The notes: generated by a model from the sequence alone, not told the origin. DNA of 64,000 nucleotides from Lachnospiraceae bacterium UBA6987 (GCA_002449955.1 DJYD01000030.1:19706-83705), one strand, 5' to 3'; numbered from the stretch's first letter, positions 44,026 to 52,300 are shown. Numbers and translations are program-made.

Positions 44026-46665
44026 CTATTCCGGGCGTTCTTCCATGAGCGGAGCGGCAAGTTTTTTGCCGCTCTTTTTTGTGATTTCGGCAAGCTGCTC
44101 CATCGCTGCCTCATACTCCTGCACGAAGGCTTCGCAGCTCATTCTGAGACCGCCGAAGCGAATAACCGCCAGGCGGATCAGGTTGTCTCCGCTGACCACA
44201 AGCGGCATGGGATGGGCCTTCTCGCTCCGTCTTCTGCTTAATTCTTTTTCGATAAATACATCCGCGGTCTCATTTTCCGCAGTATACACAATGGAAAGCG
44301 GTGCTTTTTCCTCTTCAGAGCCGGTTCCGCCCTTCACCTTGTAGCCGTCAAAGACCAGCTCAATATGCCGTCCGCTGAACGCTGCGTAATTCTGCAGGCG
44401 CTGCTCCAGATTCTCCCTGGCAAGATCGAGGCTTTTCTCCGCAAGGGCTTTGATCTCCGGCCAGGCAAAGATCAGATTGTAGCCGTCAACGATCATTTCC
44501 TGCGGGCTGTACAACTCCACCGGTTCATAGGGAAGGCTGTTCCACTCTCTTTTCTGTCCGCTCTGGACCGGCCGCTTGATGGGGCCGAATTCGCGGAGCA
44601 TAATAGCTTCCAGTTCGTCGTCGGTGCCGAGGCCCCCTGCGCCGGACGCCGCACGGGCATTTCCGGCAGCTTCCCGATCCGCTTTTCTGTCTTCTGCCTC
44701 TTCAGCAAGGAAAGGCAGATGCATGTACGAGGGCACCTCATCCCAGGGCACGGAAAAACCGCCGCCGTTCCGGCAGAAGACGGAATCCGGAGGATCTTCC
44801 CTGTCTGCCACAGGATTGTAACCGGCCGCGCGGATGACATCCGCCTCATCATGGCACAGGTCATATCCATCCTGCCAGGTTCTGAGACCGCCGCGGCCGC
44901 CGGTAAAGGATGAAAGCTGCGCGGCATAGTCCTGCATCGTGGACAAGGGCGCCCGGCCGCCTATCAGGCTGAGCCCGTCCCGTTCACCGGTCTGCTGCGC
45001 CTCGCCGGATCTGGCGTGGATATCACTGAGGACCCGGCCGGTTTTATCCGGCGGGACACGGATTTCGAAGGCCAGATACGGTTCCAGAAGCGCCATGTGC
45101 CCTTTCTTTTCGGCGCGCATCAGGCCTTGCCTGACCGCACGCCAGGCCGCTTCCCGGAAATCTCCGCCCTCCGTATGCTTTTCATGAAAACGTCCGCCGA
45201 GAAGCGCGATCTCCACATCCGTAAGTTCGCTGCCGGTCAGAACACCTTTATGGGTTTTCTGGGCCAGCTGTCCTAAAATCAGGCGCCGCATATCTCCGGC
45301 AAGATAGCGTCCCCGGTCTTCATCCCGGTAAATGATCCCACTCCCGCGCGGCAGCGGCCTCAAGGCAAGATGCACCTCCGCATAATGTCTGAGCGGTTCA
45401 TAATGGCCGACGCCTTCTACCGGTGCCGTCAGCGTTTCTCTGTAGAGGATCCGGCCCTGCTCCAGCGTAACATTCCAGCCGAAACGTTCCCGGATAAGTT
45501 CCGTCAGCACCTCGCCCTGTACCGGTCCCATCAGATTGGCGAAAATCAGGCCGGCTTCCGGGGCATAGTGCAGATGAAGGGAGGGATCTTCCTCCTCAAG
45601 CTTCCTTAAGGCAGGCTCTGCGACGTCCGGGCTCACACCCTCCGGAAGGCAGAGGTGATAACGCATAACCGGCTCAAAAAAGGCTTTCGCAGAGCTTCTC
45701 TCTGCCGCCCCGAGCGCATCACCGCTGCGGCTTAACGTGAGGCCTGCAATCACACCGGTGCTGCCGGCAGAAAGCTCATCCTCCTGGATAAAGCGGCTTC
45801 CCGTATAGCGCCTGATCTGTGTGATCTTCTCACTTCCCCGCCCGTCCGGGTATACGATCTCATCCCGGGGATGTAATCTCCCCGAGCTGCACTTAAGATG
45901 TGTCAGGCGGCTTCCCTTTTCGTCATAGCTGATCTTGTAGACCAAAGCGCCGAACGGTTCCGTTTCCGCCGCATTTTGCTCCTGTGCCAGCGCCTCAAGC
46001 AGATCCAGCAGTCTCTGGATCCCCTCTTCTTTCAGGCCGCTTCCGAAGATAAGCGGAAAGGCGCGCCGCTCTCTCACCAGCCTGACGCCGTCGCTTCCGC
46101 TCAGCGTCTCGCCGCTTAAATAGCGTTCCAGCAGTGCTTCATCAAGCAGCGCCGCTTCCTCGCCCAGGACGGCAGCTTTGTCTTCCGGGACGAGCTTTTC
46201 CACCGGAAGGCAGGCATGCGAAAGAGACTGCTCAAGCTCTGCGAGCAGCTCATCCCGGCTGCGTCTGCCCGCATCCATTTTCGATACGAATAGGATCACC
46301 GGCAGTTTTCTTTTTGCGAGAAGCTTCCAAAGGGAAAGTGTATGGGCCTGCACCCCGTCAAGGCCGCTGATCACAAGAATCGCAGCATCTGCGGCAGCTA
46401 AAACCCGTTCCGTCTCAGGAGAAAAATCCACATGGCCAGGCGTGTCCAGAAGATTAATCTCCGCACCTTTCCAGTTCAGCGTGGCTTCGCCGGCAAACAC
46501 CGTGATGCCGCGCCGTTTTTCCTGGCTGCCGTAGTCGAGGGCTGCGCTCCCCTGATCCACACGCCCCGGTTTCCGAACCGCCCCGCAGACATGCAGCATC
46601 GCCTCGGCAAGGGTTGTCTTGCCGGCGTCTACATGTGCTGTCAGTGCGATCGAAATTTTTTTCAT
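44026..46665 (-). CDS. TetM/EF-G-like GTPase fused to a Rae1/YacP-like NYN domain
   Basis: 879 residues in two parts. Residues 1-~700 are an EF-G-type translation GTPase closest to ribosomal-protection proteins: G1 AHVDAGKT at 10-17, switch I RGIT at 52-55, DTPGH at 74-78, SKMD at 128-131 (instead of NKxD), and domain V with GRAPLSTMQDYAAQLSSFTG. Residues ~721-870 are a PIN-like NYN domain like YacP/Rae1: VDGYN at 726-730, VFDGYKVKG at 771-779, ENETAD at 797-802 and SGD at 825-827. Rae1 of Bacillus subtilis cuts mRNA in the ribosomal A site, so the fusion suggests a GTPase that delivers a nuclease to stalled or stressed ribosomes. Tetracycline protection is possible but unsupported. It is three bases from the Fe-S flavoprotein gene. 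Confidence 0.9.
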   Translation of the reverse strand: MKKISIALTAHVDAGKTTLAEAMLHVCGAVRKPGRVDQGSAALDYGSQEKRRGITVFAGEATLNWKGAEINLLDTPGHVDFSPETERVLAAADAAILVISGLDGVQAHTLSLWKLLAKRKLPVILFVSKMDAGRRSRDELLAELEQSLSHACLPVEKLVPEDKAAVLGEEAALLDEALLERYLSGETLSGSDGVRLVRERRAFPLIFGSGLKEEGIQRLLDLLEALAQEQNAAETEPFGALVYKISYDEKGSRLTHLKCSSGRLHPRDEIVYPDGRGSEKITQIRRYTGSRFIQEDELSAGSTGVIAGLTLSRSGDALGAAERSSAKAFFEPVMRYHLCLPEGVSPDVAEPALRKLEEEDPSLHLHYAPEAGLIFANLMGPVQGEVLTELIRERFGWNVTLEQGRILYRETLTAPVEGVGHYEPLRHYAEVHLALRPLPRGSGIIYRDEDRGRYLAGDMRRLILGQLAQKTHKGVLTGSELTDVEIALLGGRFHEKHTEGGDFREAAWRAVRQGLMRAEKKGHMALLEPYLAFEIRVPPDKTGRVLSDIHARSGEAQQTGERDGLSLIGGRAPLSTMQDYAAQLSSFTGGRGGLRTWQDGYDLCHDEADVIRAAGYNPVADREDPPDSVFCRNGGGFSVPWDEVPSYMHLPFLAEEAEDRKADREAAGNARAASGAGGLGTDDELEAIMLREFGPIKRPVQSGQKREWNSLPYEPVELYSPQEMIVDGYNLIFAWPEIKALAEKSLDLARENLEQRLQNYAAFSGRHIELVFDGYKVKGGTGSEEEKAPLSIVYTAENETADVFIEKELSRRRSEKAHPMPLVVSGDNLIRLAVIRFGGLRMSCEAFVQEYEAAMEQLAEITKKSGKKLAAPLMEERPE
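44052..44080 (+). terminator. Terminator for the M42 gene, inside the convergent gene
   Basis: A perfect nine-base stem GAGCGGCAA/TTGCCGCTC, a GTTTT loop and six Ts on the plus strand, 27 bases after the M42 stop. On the other strand the same bases encode the KKSGKKLAA end of the GTPase-NYN protein. Confidence 0.9.
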
Positions 46666-46668
46666 ACT

Positions 46669-47295
46669 TTATTTTCCATCCGCAAAATTCGTGTAATAAG
46701 TGTGTTCCTCTTCAGGCAGGCCGTACTTTTCTTTCGCATCCGCGATTGCACGCATCATAAAGACCATATTTCTGGCCAGATTCCGCATGGTCTGCAGGCC
46801 TTCCGCATCCTTTAAGGCTTCCTCCTTCACGCAGCCGTGGATCTGGTTCCAATAGGTGGACGAAGCCAAGGGCATGCCGCTGATCGTAAAATATTTATTC
46901 AGCACGTCAAAGCTGGCGGTGTTGCCGCCACGTCTGCAGCTGACCACGGAAGCCCCTACCTTCATGTGCTTGGAAAAAGCGGTGCTCAGGAAAAGCCTGT
47001 CCAGGAAGGCGAGCAGCGTTCCGTTCGGCGAGCCGTAGTAGACAGGGCTTGCGATCACCATGCCGTCTGCTTCCTTAAATTTTTCCGCGGTCTCGTTCAC
47101 GGCGTCCTGTCCGAAAACGCATTTGCCGTGCGAATTGCAGTAGCTGCAGGCAGAGCAACCGCGTATATCCGTTCCGCCCACCTGGATCACTTCCGTTTCG
47201 ACGCCTTCCGCTTCGAAAATTCGGATCATCTCGCGCAGCGCGACCATCGTGCAGCCATCCTTATGCGGACTTCCGTTCAGCAATAAAACCTTCAT
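46669..47295 (-). CDS. Iron-sulfur flavoprotein / NADPH-dependent FMN reductase family
   Basis: 208 residues with a flavodoxin-like FMN fold. Seen: the start MKVLLLNGSPHKDGCTMVAL (FMN phosphate loop), the compact cysteine cluster CSACSYCNSHGKC for a 4Fe-4S centre (as in Isf proteins), and VIASPVYYGSPNGTL with MKVGASVVSCRRGG. Such proteins transfer electrons to, or reduce, oxidised small molecules. The start is the ATG at 47295 with GGAG upstream. It is the first gene of a two-gene transcript with the GTPase-NYN fusion, three bases away, hinting at a common stress response; the link is only by position. Confidence 0.9.
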   Translation of the reverse strand: MKVLLLNGSPHKDGCTMVALREMIRIFEAEGVETEVIQVGGTDIRGCSACSYCNSHGKCVFGQDAVNETAEKFKEADGMVIASPVYYGSPNGTLLAFLDRLFLSTAFSKHMKVGASVVSCRRGGNTASFDVLNKYFTISGMPLASSTYWNQIHGCVKEEALKDAEGLQTMRNLARNMVFMMRAIADAKEKYGLPEEEHTYYTNFADGK

Positions 47296-47355
47296 TGCAG
47301 GGGTCTCCTTTCTTTGTGCGGCACTGGATGCACCGGCACTATCTCGTACATGACA

Positions 47356-47384
47356 ATTATAAAGGACAAGCGTCCGCCTGTCCA
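47356..47384 (-). promoter_or_regulatory. Promoter of the flavoprotein/GTPase-NYN operon
   Basis: On the minus strand TGGACA, a 17-base spacer and a perfect TATAAT. It lies just after the stop of the upstream radical SAM gene, giving a leader of about 55 bases. Confidence 0.78.
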
Positions 47385-47406
47385 CTGCCTTGGCTTCGCT
47401 TTATTT

Positions 47407-48426
47407 TTATGCAAAGGTTTCCAAATGCCTGTTCAGAAGATACATCTGGTAATCTTCCTTCTCAAACGCCCTTTCCGAAAGCGGGTCGCCGCAGCGGCTG
47501 ACAAGCTCCCCAAGAGTGATGTTCCGGGCTATTCTGAGTGCCGGGATATCTTCTTCCATCACCCGGCGGACCAGTTCATTTATCGGGTCTGTCTTCAGAT
47601 TTCCGATGCGCCATTCCGGGCGCATGTGTGTGAAATTAAAAAACAGATCATAATTGCCTGCCACATAGAGCACAATGCTGTCTGTGTTATGCGGGACAAC
47701 ATGAGACGGATCCTTTTTCCACTTCTCATACCATTCTTTTTCCGGAAGCAGCGCGTCGTAATTCAGGAAATACGGGATCAATATTTCAGGGATGTGCGCC
47801 TTGATGATGCGGATCGGGTACAGCTTTCTGTTTTCCCCGTCACAGCTTCCCGGATGAACAAAGAAGCGGAACGTGCCGCCAAAGGCTTCGCAGCGGGCGG
47901 GAAGCCTGAGTGTCTGGGTCAGCCGGAGAAGCGCCGGCAGTTCGTCTTTATTGTCTTCGTTGATGAATACCTGCCAGCGAGGACTGATCGCATGAGCAAG
48001 GAGAACCTCGGTCGCTTTCAGCAATTCCTGAAAAGCGCCCGCGCGCCCCACATAACGGTCCGTGGTTTCTTCCATGCCGAAGAACGTCAGCTGTACGCAG
48101 TTCACCCCGACTTCCTTCAAAAAGCTGGCGTATTCCGGATCCCGTGCAAGCCGCCAGAAGCTGGCCAGTTCGAAACGCGGCGGCACGGCATTGACGGAAA
48201 GCCTTTTGTCCCGCTCCCACCTGGCACGGTAATCCGGGCAGAAATCCGGCTCCCGCAGCCAGCTGAAAAAGCTGATCTGATCGAAATACGGCCGGAACTG
48301 ATCCACGATCCACCGGTCTGCATCAGGCTCCATGGTCCGGTTCGGCATATGGGAAAGCCAGCAATGCAGACACCTGTTCGGGCAGCCGTACAAATCAACT
48401 GCAAGGGTTAATGGTTTGTTCTTCAT
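47407..48426 (-). CDS. Radical SAM protein of unknown function
   Basis: 339 residues. Seen: the N-terminal cluster motif CPNRCLHCW (CxxxCxxC, residues 15-23) and a TIM-barrel pattern, but few further landmarks; later cysteines (C180 region, C204, C314) are scattered and do not form an obvious SPASM cluster. I cannot name the substrate. It is read from one side of the 28-base palindrome at 48501-48528 while the MFS-like gene is read from the other. Its stop is only 22 bases from the promoter of the flavoprotein operon, so it probably forms a single-gene unit. Confidence 0.83.
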   Translation of the reverse strand: MKNKPLTLAVDLYGCPNRCLHCWLSHMPNRTMEPDADRWIVDQFRPYFDQISFFSWLREPDFCPDYRARWERDKRLSVNAVPPRFELASFWRLARDPEYASFLKEVGVNCVQLTFFGMEETTDRYVGRAGAFQELLKATEVLLAHAISPRWQVFINEDNKDELPALLRLTQTLRLPARCEAFGGTFRFFVHPGSCDGENRKLYPIRIIKAHIPEILIPYFLNYDALLPEKEWYEKWKKDPSHVVPHNTDSIVLYVAGNYDLFFNFTHMRPEWRIGNLKTDPINELVRRVMEEDIPALRIARNITLGELVSRCGDPLSERAFEKEDYQMYLLNRHLETFA

Positions 48427-48500
48427 ATTCTCATTACCTTAAGAAGTTCATCATAATTATCAACTGTATTGATCTCCGGCAGTCTGGGGAATTCTATTTG

Positions 48501-48528
48501 TATTATAGCATAGTTCTATGCTATAATA
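48501..48528. promoter_or_regulatory. Perfect palindrome holding two divergent extended -10 boxes
   Basis: The 13-base arms TATTATAGCATAG and CTATGCTATAATA flank a TT centre without mismatch. Each arm contains TGCTATAAT reading outward: 48519-48527 on the plus strand and 48502-48510 on the minus strand. Neither has a good -35 box at the proper spacing. This suits two symmetric promoters under a dimeric regulator, or a transposon or attachment remnant. Confidence 0.7.
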
Positions 48529-48565
48529 AATAAAACAGATCTTATTGATCCTACGGAGGAAAAAC

Positions 48566-49645
48566 GTGCATACCTTTTTCTATTCTGTCCTGCATTTCCT
48601 GACGGACGGCATTTGTGCCTTTGCGCTGTACGCCCGCTTTGCCGGCAGCGAGCAGTTTGCCCTCCTTATCCTCTGGTATGATTTCTGCGCCTTTGTCCTG
48701 CAGATGCCCGCCGGAGCGTTCATGGACTATCTGAAGATAAAGCGGCCGGACAAAGCCGGGAGGCTCCCTTATCTCTGCGCCCTTTCCGGTGCGGTGATCA
48801 CCGTCGCCGGTGCCTTCCTTCATCCCGTGATCCTCGGGATCGGCAACGCGCTCTTCCATGTGGGCGGCGGCATCGGCACCATAGAAGAAGACCGTCAGAA
48901 GAATAAAAAGGGGGCGGCTCTCGGCATTTTCGTCGCGCCCGGCGCCATGGGCCTGTATCTCGGCATCTTTTTCGGAAAAGATGTCCGCCTTCCAGGCCTG
49001 CAGCTGCTTTTAGCCCTTTCTGCAGTCTATCTGCTCCTGTTCCTGCTTTTCGGGATCCTCTCCGGAAGGAAGGATAAGGGTCTTCCGGATGCCTGCCCGG
49101 TCACGGCCGGAAAGTCTGCACGCTCCCCGCTTCCGCAGAGCAGTTCGCCTGCCGCGTCAGCTGCGGCGGCGCTTTGTTTCCTGGTCGTCCTCCTGCGCTC
49201 GTATGCCGGCTTTTCCGTTTCCTTTTCCTGGAAGGAAGGCTTTTTGTGGGGTTTCCTTGCCACGTCAGCTGTCGTACTCGGAAAGATGGCCGGAGGCATC
49301 CTCTCCGCCCGCTTCGGCACGGAGAAGGTCATGATCGGCTCGTTATGCGCGGCCGCCCTCTGCTATCTCTTTTCGGCGTCGCCTGCAGCCGGGCTTGCCG
49401 CCCTCTTATGCTTCAACATGACGATGCCGGTCACGCTGTATATGATCGCGGACCGTTTCCGCAGCCTGGAGGGCTTCTCCTTCGGACTGTTAACTGTAGC
49501 GCTCTTCCTCGGCGCTCTGCCGACCTTCAGCGGAAAGCCGTTTCTTCCCGGTCACCTGCTCGGCGCAGGAGTCAGCCTGCTCTCGCTCATCCTGCTGCTT
49601 GCGGCATCCGGGCTTCTTAAGAAGGAGAACGCATGGAGATCCTGA
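48566..49645 (+). CDS. MFS-like multi-spanning membrane protein
   Basis: 359 residues, ten to twelve helices. It begins with GTG at 48566, seven bases after GGAGG (MHTFFYSVLHFLTDGICAFA); in-frame ATT codons upstream are not needed. MFS-like signs: FVLQMPAGAFMDYL, where the usual GxLaDrxGrr loop is weakened, and KMAGGILSARFGTEK in the second half. The gene is G+C-rich. It overlaps the next small membrane-protein gene by 13 bases and heads a cassette of four membrane proteins read from the palindromic promoter region. The function is unknown. Confidence 0.75.
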   Translation: MHTFFYSVLHFLTDGICAFALYARFAGSEQFALLILWYDFCAFVLQMPAGAFMDYLKIKRPDKAGRLPYLCALSGAVITVAGAFLHPVILGIGNALFHVGGGIGTIEEDRQKNKKGAALGIFVAPGAMGLYLGIFFGKDVRLPGLQLLLALSAVYLLLFLLFGILSGRKDKGLPDACPVTAGKSARSPLPQSSSPAASAAAALCFLVVLLRSYAGFSVSFSWKEGFLWGFLATSAVVLGKMAGGILSARFGTEKVMIGSLCAAALCYLFSASPAAGLAALLCFNMTMPVTLYMIADRFRSLEGFSFGLLTVALFLGALPTFSGKPFLPGHLLGAGVSLLSLILLLAASGLLKKENAWRS

Positions 49646-49983
49646 TAAGCTTTGCGGTCTCTCTCGGCCTTACGCTGCTGATCGAGCTTTCCCTTGCCGC
49701 ACTCTTTAAGGTCCGCACGAAAAGAGGCCTGCTGATCGTCCTCCTGGCCAACGTCCTCACCAATCCGGCCGTCGTATTTCTGTGCATGGCACTCGGGCCG
49801 TTCCTGGGGAAGTTTTATCTCCCCTTCCAGCTGCTTGCCGAGGCCGTCGCCGTATTTGTCGAAGGCTGTGTCTACCGGCAGTTCCAAGCGGATCTTCGCG
49901 CCTCGCTGCGACCCTTCCTGCTCTCTTTGGTACTCAACGCCTGCTCCTACGGGGCAGGGCTCGTTCTTAACTTTTTGCTCTAA
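49633..49983 (+). CDS. Small four-helix membrane protein
   Basis: 116 residues, nearly all hydrophobic: helices about 4-25, 32-57, 62-85 and 93-115, with LLIVLLANVLTNPAVVFL as the most distinctive segment. The ATG overlaps the end of the MFS-like gene in another frame, so translation is coupled. I recognise no family with confidence; the Asn-Pro in helix II recalls short energy-coupling or CPBP-like proteins but lacks their motifs. It is part of the membrane cassette 48566-50449. Confidence 0.7.
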   Translation: MEILISFAVSLGLTLLIELSLAALFKVRTKRGLLIVLLANVLTNPAVVFLCMALGPFLGKFYLPFQLLAEAVAVFVEGCVYRQFQADLRASLRPFLLSLVLNACSYGAGLVLNFLL

Positions 49984-50009
49984 CTCATACGAAGAAGGAG
50001 GTTAAAAAA

Positions 50010-50237
50010 ATGTACAATCCCGCTCTTATCCCTGCCGACGTCGTCTGGACCATCTTCGGGCTGCGTCCGGTGACATGGCTGATCCTTATCGCTGTCGTGA
50101 TCGTTATTGCTGTCACAAGATCCATCCTAAAGAAAATGAAAAAGCAGCAGCCCGAAGCCGACAGCCTCACGGAACAGAGCGATGAGGCTCTGAAGGACGA
50201 AGCTCCGGAGGAGCAGTTAAAGGAGGATAAATCATGA
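50010..50237 (+). CDS. Small single-pass membrane protein
   Basis: 75 residues: a short extracytoplasmic N-terminus (MYNPALIPADVVWTIFGLRP), one helix (~20-38), then a Lys-rich and acidic cytosolic tail (KKMKKQQPEADSL). AGGAGG precedes the ATG by about ten bases. The next small gene overlaps its stop in an ATGA arrangement and also begins with a LIPADxV motif, so the two look like diverged partners. No family recognised. Confidence 0.65.
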   Translation: MYNPALIPADVVWTIFGLRPVTWLILIAVVIVIAVTRSILKKMKKQQPEADSLTEQSDEALKDEAPEEQLKEDKS

Positions 50238-50449
50238 ACCGCTTTCTGCTTATCCCCGCCGACGCCGTCGCAGGGCCGGAGCTCATTCTTTCCGACGGCA
50301 CACTGCCGCCAGCCCTTATTATCGTCATTGCCCTGATCATTCTTGTGACCGTGCTTATCCTTGTATCAATGAAAAAGCGCAGACATAACGATGCAGAGCA
50401 GCCCGGAGAAGAGAAGAAAGGAAAGGAGAAGGAAGGCCCCCTCTCCTGA
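50234..50449 (+). CDS. Small single-pass membrane protein, partner of the preceding gene
   Basis: 71 residues: MNRFLLIPADAVAGPELILS, one helix (~26-46, PALIIVIALIILVTVLIL) and a charged tail ending KEKEGPLS. The start overlaps the stop of 50010-50237 and AAAGGAGG lies a few bases upstream. The shared LIPAD start suggests a common processing or binding element. Terminator 50491-50513 closes the cassette. Function unknown. Confidence 0.65.
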   Translation: MNRFLLIPADAVAGPELILSDGTLPPALIIVIALIILVTVLILVSMKKRRHNDAEQPGEEKKGKEKEGPLS

Positions 50450-50490
50450 CGGCTCATTTCCCCCGGGTACGGGCCCGATATGCGCTAAAT

Positions 50491-50513
50491 AAGGCCGTTT
50501 ACCGGCCTTTTTT
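50491..50513 (+). terminator. Intrinsic terminator of the membrane cassette
   Basis: Stem AAGGCCG/CGGCCTT with a TTTAC loop and a T-tail; 42 bases after the last small gene. Confidence 0.85.
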
Positions 50514-50515
50514 GC

Positions 50516-50544
50516 TTGCCTAAAAACAGGGTGCATGATAGTAT
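50516..50544 (+). promoter_or_regulatory. Promoter of trpS
   Basis: TTGCCT, a 17-base spacer and TAGTAT. The leader of about 75 bases is too short for a T-box. Confidence 0.5.
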
Positions 50545-50625
50545 TATATATTGCGGATGTGTACAGCAGGAGCCCCTGCGGCGCAGATCTGCGGTAAAAA
50601 CTGCTGATTCGGGGGAGGTATGACC

Positions 50626-51723
50626 ATGCCTGAAAAAAATATCATCCTGACCGGCGACCGGCCGACCGGCCGCCTGCACCTGGGCCACTATGTGGGGTCC
50701 TTAAAGCGCCGCGTGGAGCTGCAGGATTCCGGAAAATTCGATGCGATCAACATCCTGATCGCGGACGACCAGGCCTTAACGGACAATGCCGACAATCCCG
50801 GCAAGATCCGCGACAATATCATTCAGGTAGTGCTCGACTATCTGTCCGTCGGCATCGATCCGAAGAAATGCACAATCTGCGTGCAGTCCGCCCTGCCGGC
50901 GCTTCACGCGCTTACCTTCTACTACATGAACCTGGTGACAACCGCCAGACTTTCCCGCAACCCCACCGTCAAGGCCGAGATCCAGATGCGCGGCTTTGCG
51001 GACGAAGGCCTGCCTGCGGGCTTTTTTGCCTATCCGGTGTCGCAGGCCGCGGACATCACCGCCTTCGACGCCAACGTCGTTCCGGTGGGCGAAGACCAGC
51101 TGCCCATGATCGAGCAGGCCCGTGAGATCGTCGAGAAGTTCAACCGGACCTACGGCGAGACTCTGATAATGCCGAAAGCCGTCATTCCCGAAAACGCGAT
51201 CCAGCGCCGTCTGTGCGGCGTCGACGGCAAGGCCAAGATGAGCAAGTCCCTCGGCAACTGCATCTACATCTCCGACGATCCGAAGACCGTGAAAAAACAG
51301 GTGAACGGCAAGATGTTCACCGACCCGCAGCACCTGCAGATAAGCGATCCCGGACACCTCGAAGGCAACGTGGTCTTTACCTATCTGGATGCCTTCTGCA
51401 CCGACGAACACTTCAGCCGCTACCTTCCGGATTACGCGAACCTTGACGAAATGAAGGCTCACTACCGCCGCGGCGGCCTCGGCGACGGCACCTGCAAGAA
51501 GTTCCTGATCAATATCCTCGAGGAGACTCTGCAGCCCATCCGCGCCGAAAGAGCGAAATGGGAAGCAGACATCGACGCGGTGTACGACATCCTCCGCGAA
51601 GGCACCGCGCGGGCGCAGGAAGTGACGAACGCGACCCTGGCGCGGGTACGCAAGGCCATGCGCATCGACTATTTCGACGACCGCTCCATCATTAAGGAGT
51701 GGGAAGCCCTGCTCAGGAAATGA
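50626..51723 (+). CDS. trpS: Tryptophanyl-tRNA synthetase
   Basis: 365 residues. Charges tRNA-Trp with tryptophan in the cytosol. Class I signatures seen: the HIGH-like PTGRLHLGHYVGS at 13-25 and GKAKMSKSLGN at 201-211 (KMSKS 204-208); GEDQLPMIEQAREI lies between. The start is the ATG at 50626, seven bases from GGGGGAGG; an ATG six bases earlier is too close to the binding site. It is slightly longer than the ~330-residue Bacillus enzyme, with an insert around SDPGHLEGNVVFTYLDAF. No T-box leader or trp genes are nearby. An HD-domain gene follows seven bases after the stop. Confidence 0.96.
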   Translation: MPEKNIILTGDRPTGRLHLGHYVGSLKRRVELQDSGKFDAINILIADDQALTDNADNPGKIRDNIIQVVLDYLSVGIDPKKCTICVQSALPALHALTFYYMNLVTTARLSRNPTVKAEIQMRGFADEGLPAGFFAYPVSQAADITAFDANVVPVGEDQLPMIEQAREIVEKFNRTYGETLIMPKAVIPENAIQRRLCGVDGKAKMSKSLGNCIYISDDPKTVKKQVNGKMFTDPQHLQISDPGHLEGNVVFTYLDAFCTDEHFSRYLPDYANLDEMKAHYRRGGLGDGTCKKFLINILEETLQPIRAERAKWEADIDAVYDILREGTARAQEVTNATLARVRKAMRIDYFDDRSIIKEWEALLRK

Positions 51724-51730
51724 GGCTCTT

Positions 51731-52300
51731 ATGGAAAAACTCACCCTTGAAGAAGCGAAACGCCTGAACGCGACGATGGTCACGGAGGACCACCTCCTCC
51801 TGCATGCCGCGAACGTCTCCGCCTGCATGGGCGCCATGGCTGAGCACTTCGGCGAGGACCGCGAGGAGTGGGAAGCCGTCGGCTGGCTGCACGACTACGA
51901 TTTTGAAAAGTATCCGGAGGAGCACCTGTCCCACACCGAAGAGCCGCTCTGTAAGGCCGGCGTTCCCGAAAGAGACATCCGCGCCATCCTTTGCCACGGC
52001 TATACACTGCACAACGACATCCGTCCGGAGAGCCCGATGGAAAAGACGTTGTTCACCGTGGACGAGCTTTCCGGCATCATCCAGGCCGCCGCGCGCATGC
52101 GTCCTTTAGGGATCACGGACCTTGAGGTCCCGAGCTTCATGAAAAAGTTCAAGGATAAGAAATTCGCGGCCAAATGCAACCGCGAGCTGATCCTTAAGGG
52201 CTGCGAGATGCTCGGCATGGACATCCGTGAAGTCTCGGAGATCGCCATTTCCGGCATGAAGGCCCGGGCTGACGAACTGCGCCTCGGTCCCAAAGCCTGA
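51731..52300 (+). CDS. HD-domain protein
   Basis: 189 residues. Metal-dependent phosphohydrolase fold: H in HLLLHAANVSACM, the HD pair in VGWLHDYDFEKYP (~residues 52-58), and CHGYTLHNDIRPES with a further D in LFTVDELSG. This is the small HDIG-like family whose members act on nucleotides or are uncharacterised. It starts seven bases after trpS and is probably co-transcribed with it; a link to charging or nucleotide clean-up is possible but unproven. Confidence 0.85.
   Translation: MEKLTLEEAKRLNATMVTEDHLLLHAANVSACMGAMAEHFGEDREEWEAVGWLHDYDFEKYPEEHLSHTEEPLCKAGVPERDIRAILCHGYTLHNDIRPESPMEKTLFTVDELSGIIQAAARMRPLGITDLEVPSFMKKFKDKKFAAKCNRELILKGCEMLGMDIREVSEIAISGMKARADELRLGPKA

Noticed and set aside
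44026..46665. Plain tetracycline-resistance gene
   Set aside because: The GTPase half resembles TetM-type proteins, but the G4 motif differs, a nuclease domain is fused on, and there is no mobile-element context; resistance is not supported.
50514..50625. T-box riboswitch upstream of trpS
   Set aside because: The leader is about 75 bases and has neither the AGGGUGG-type T-box sequence nor a specifier stem; too short.
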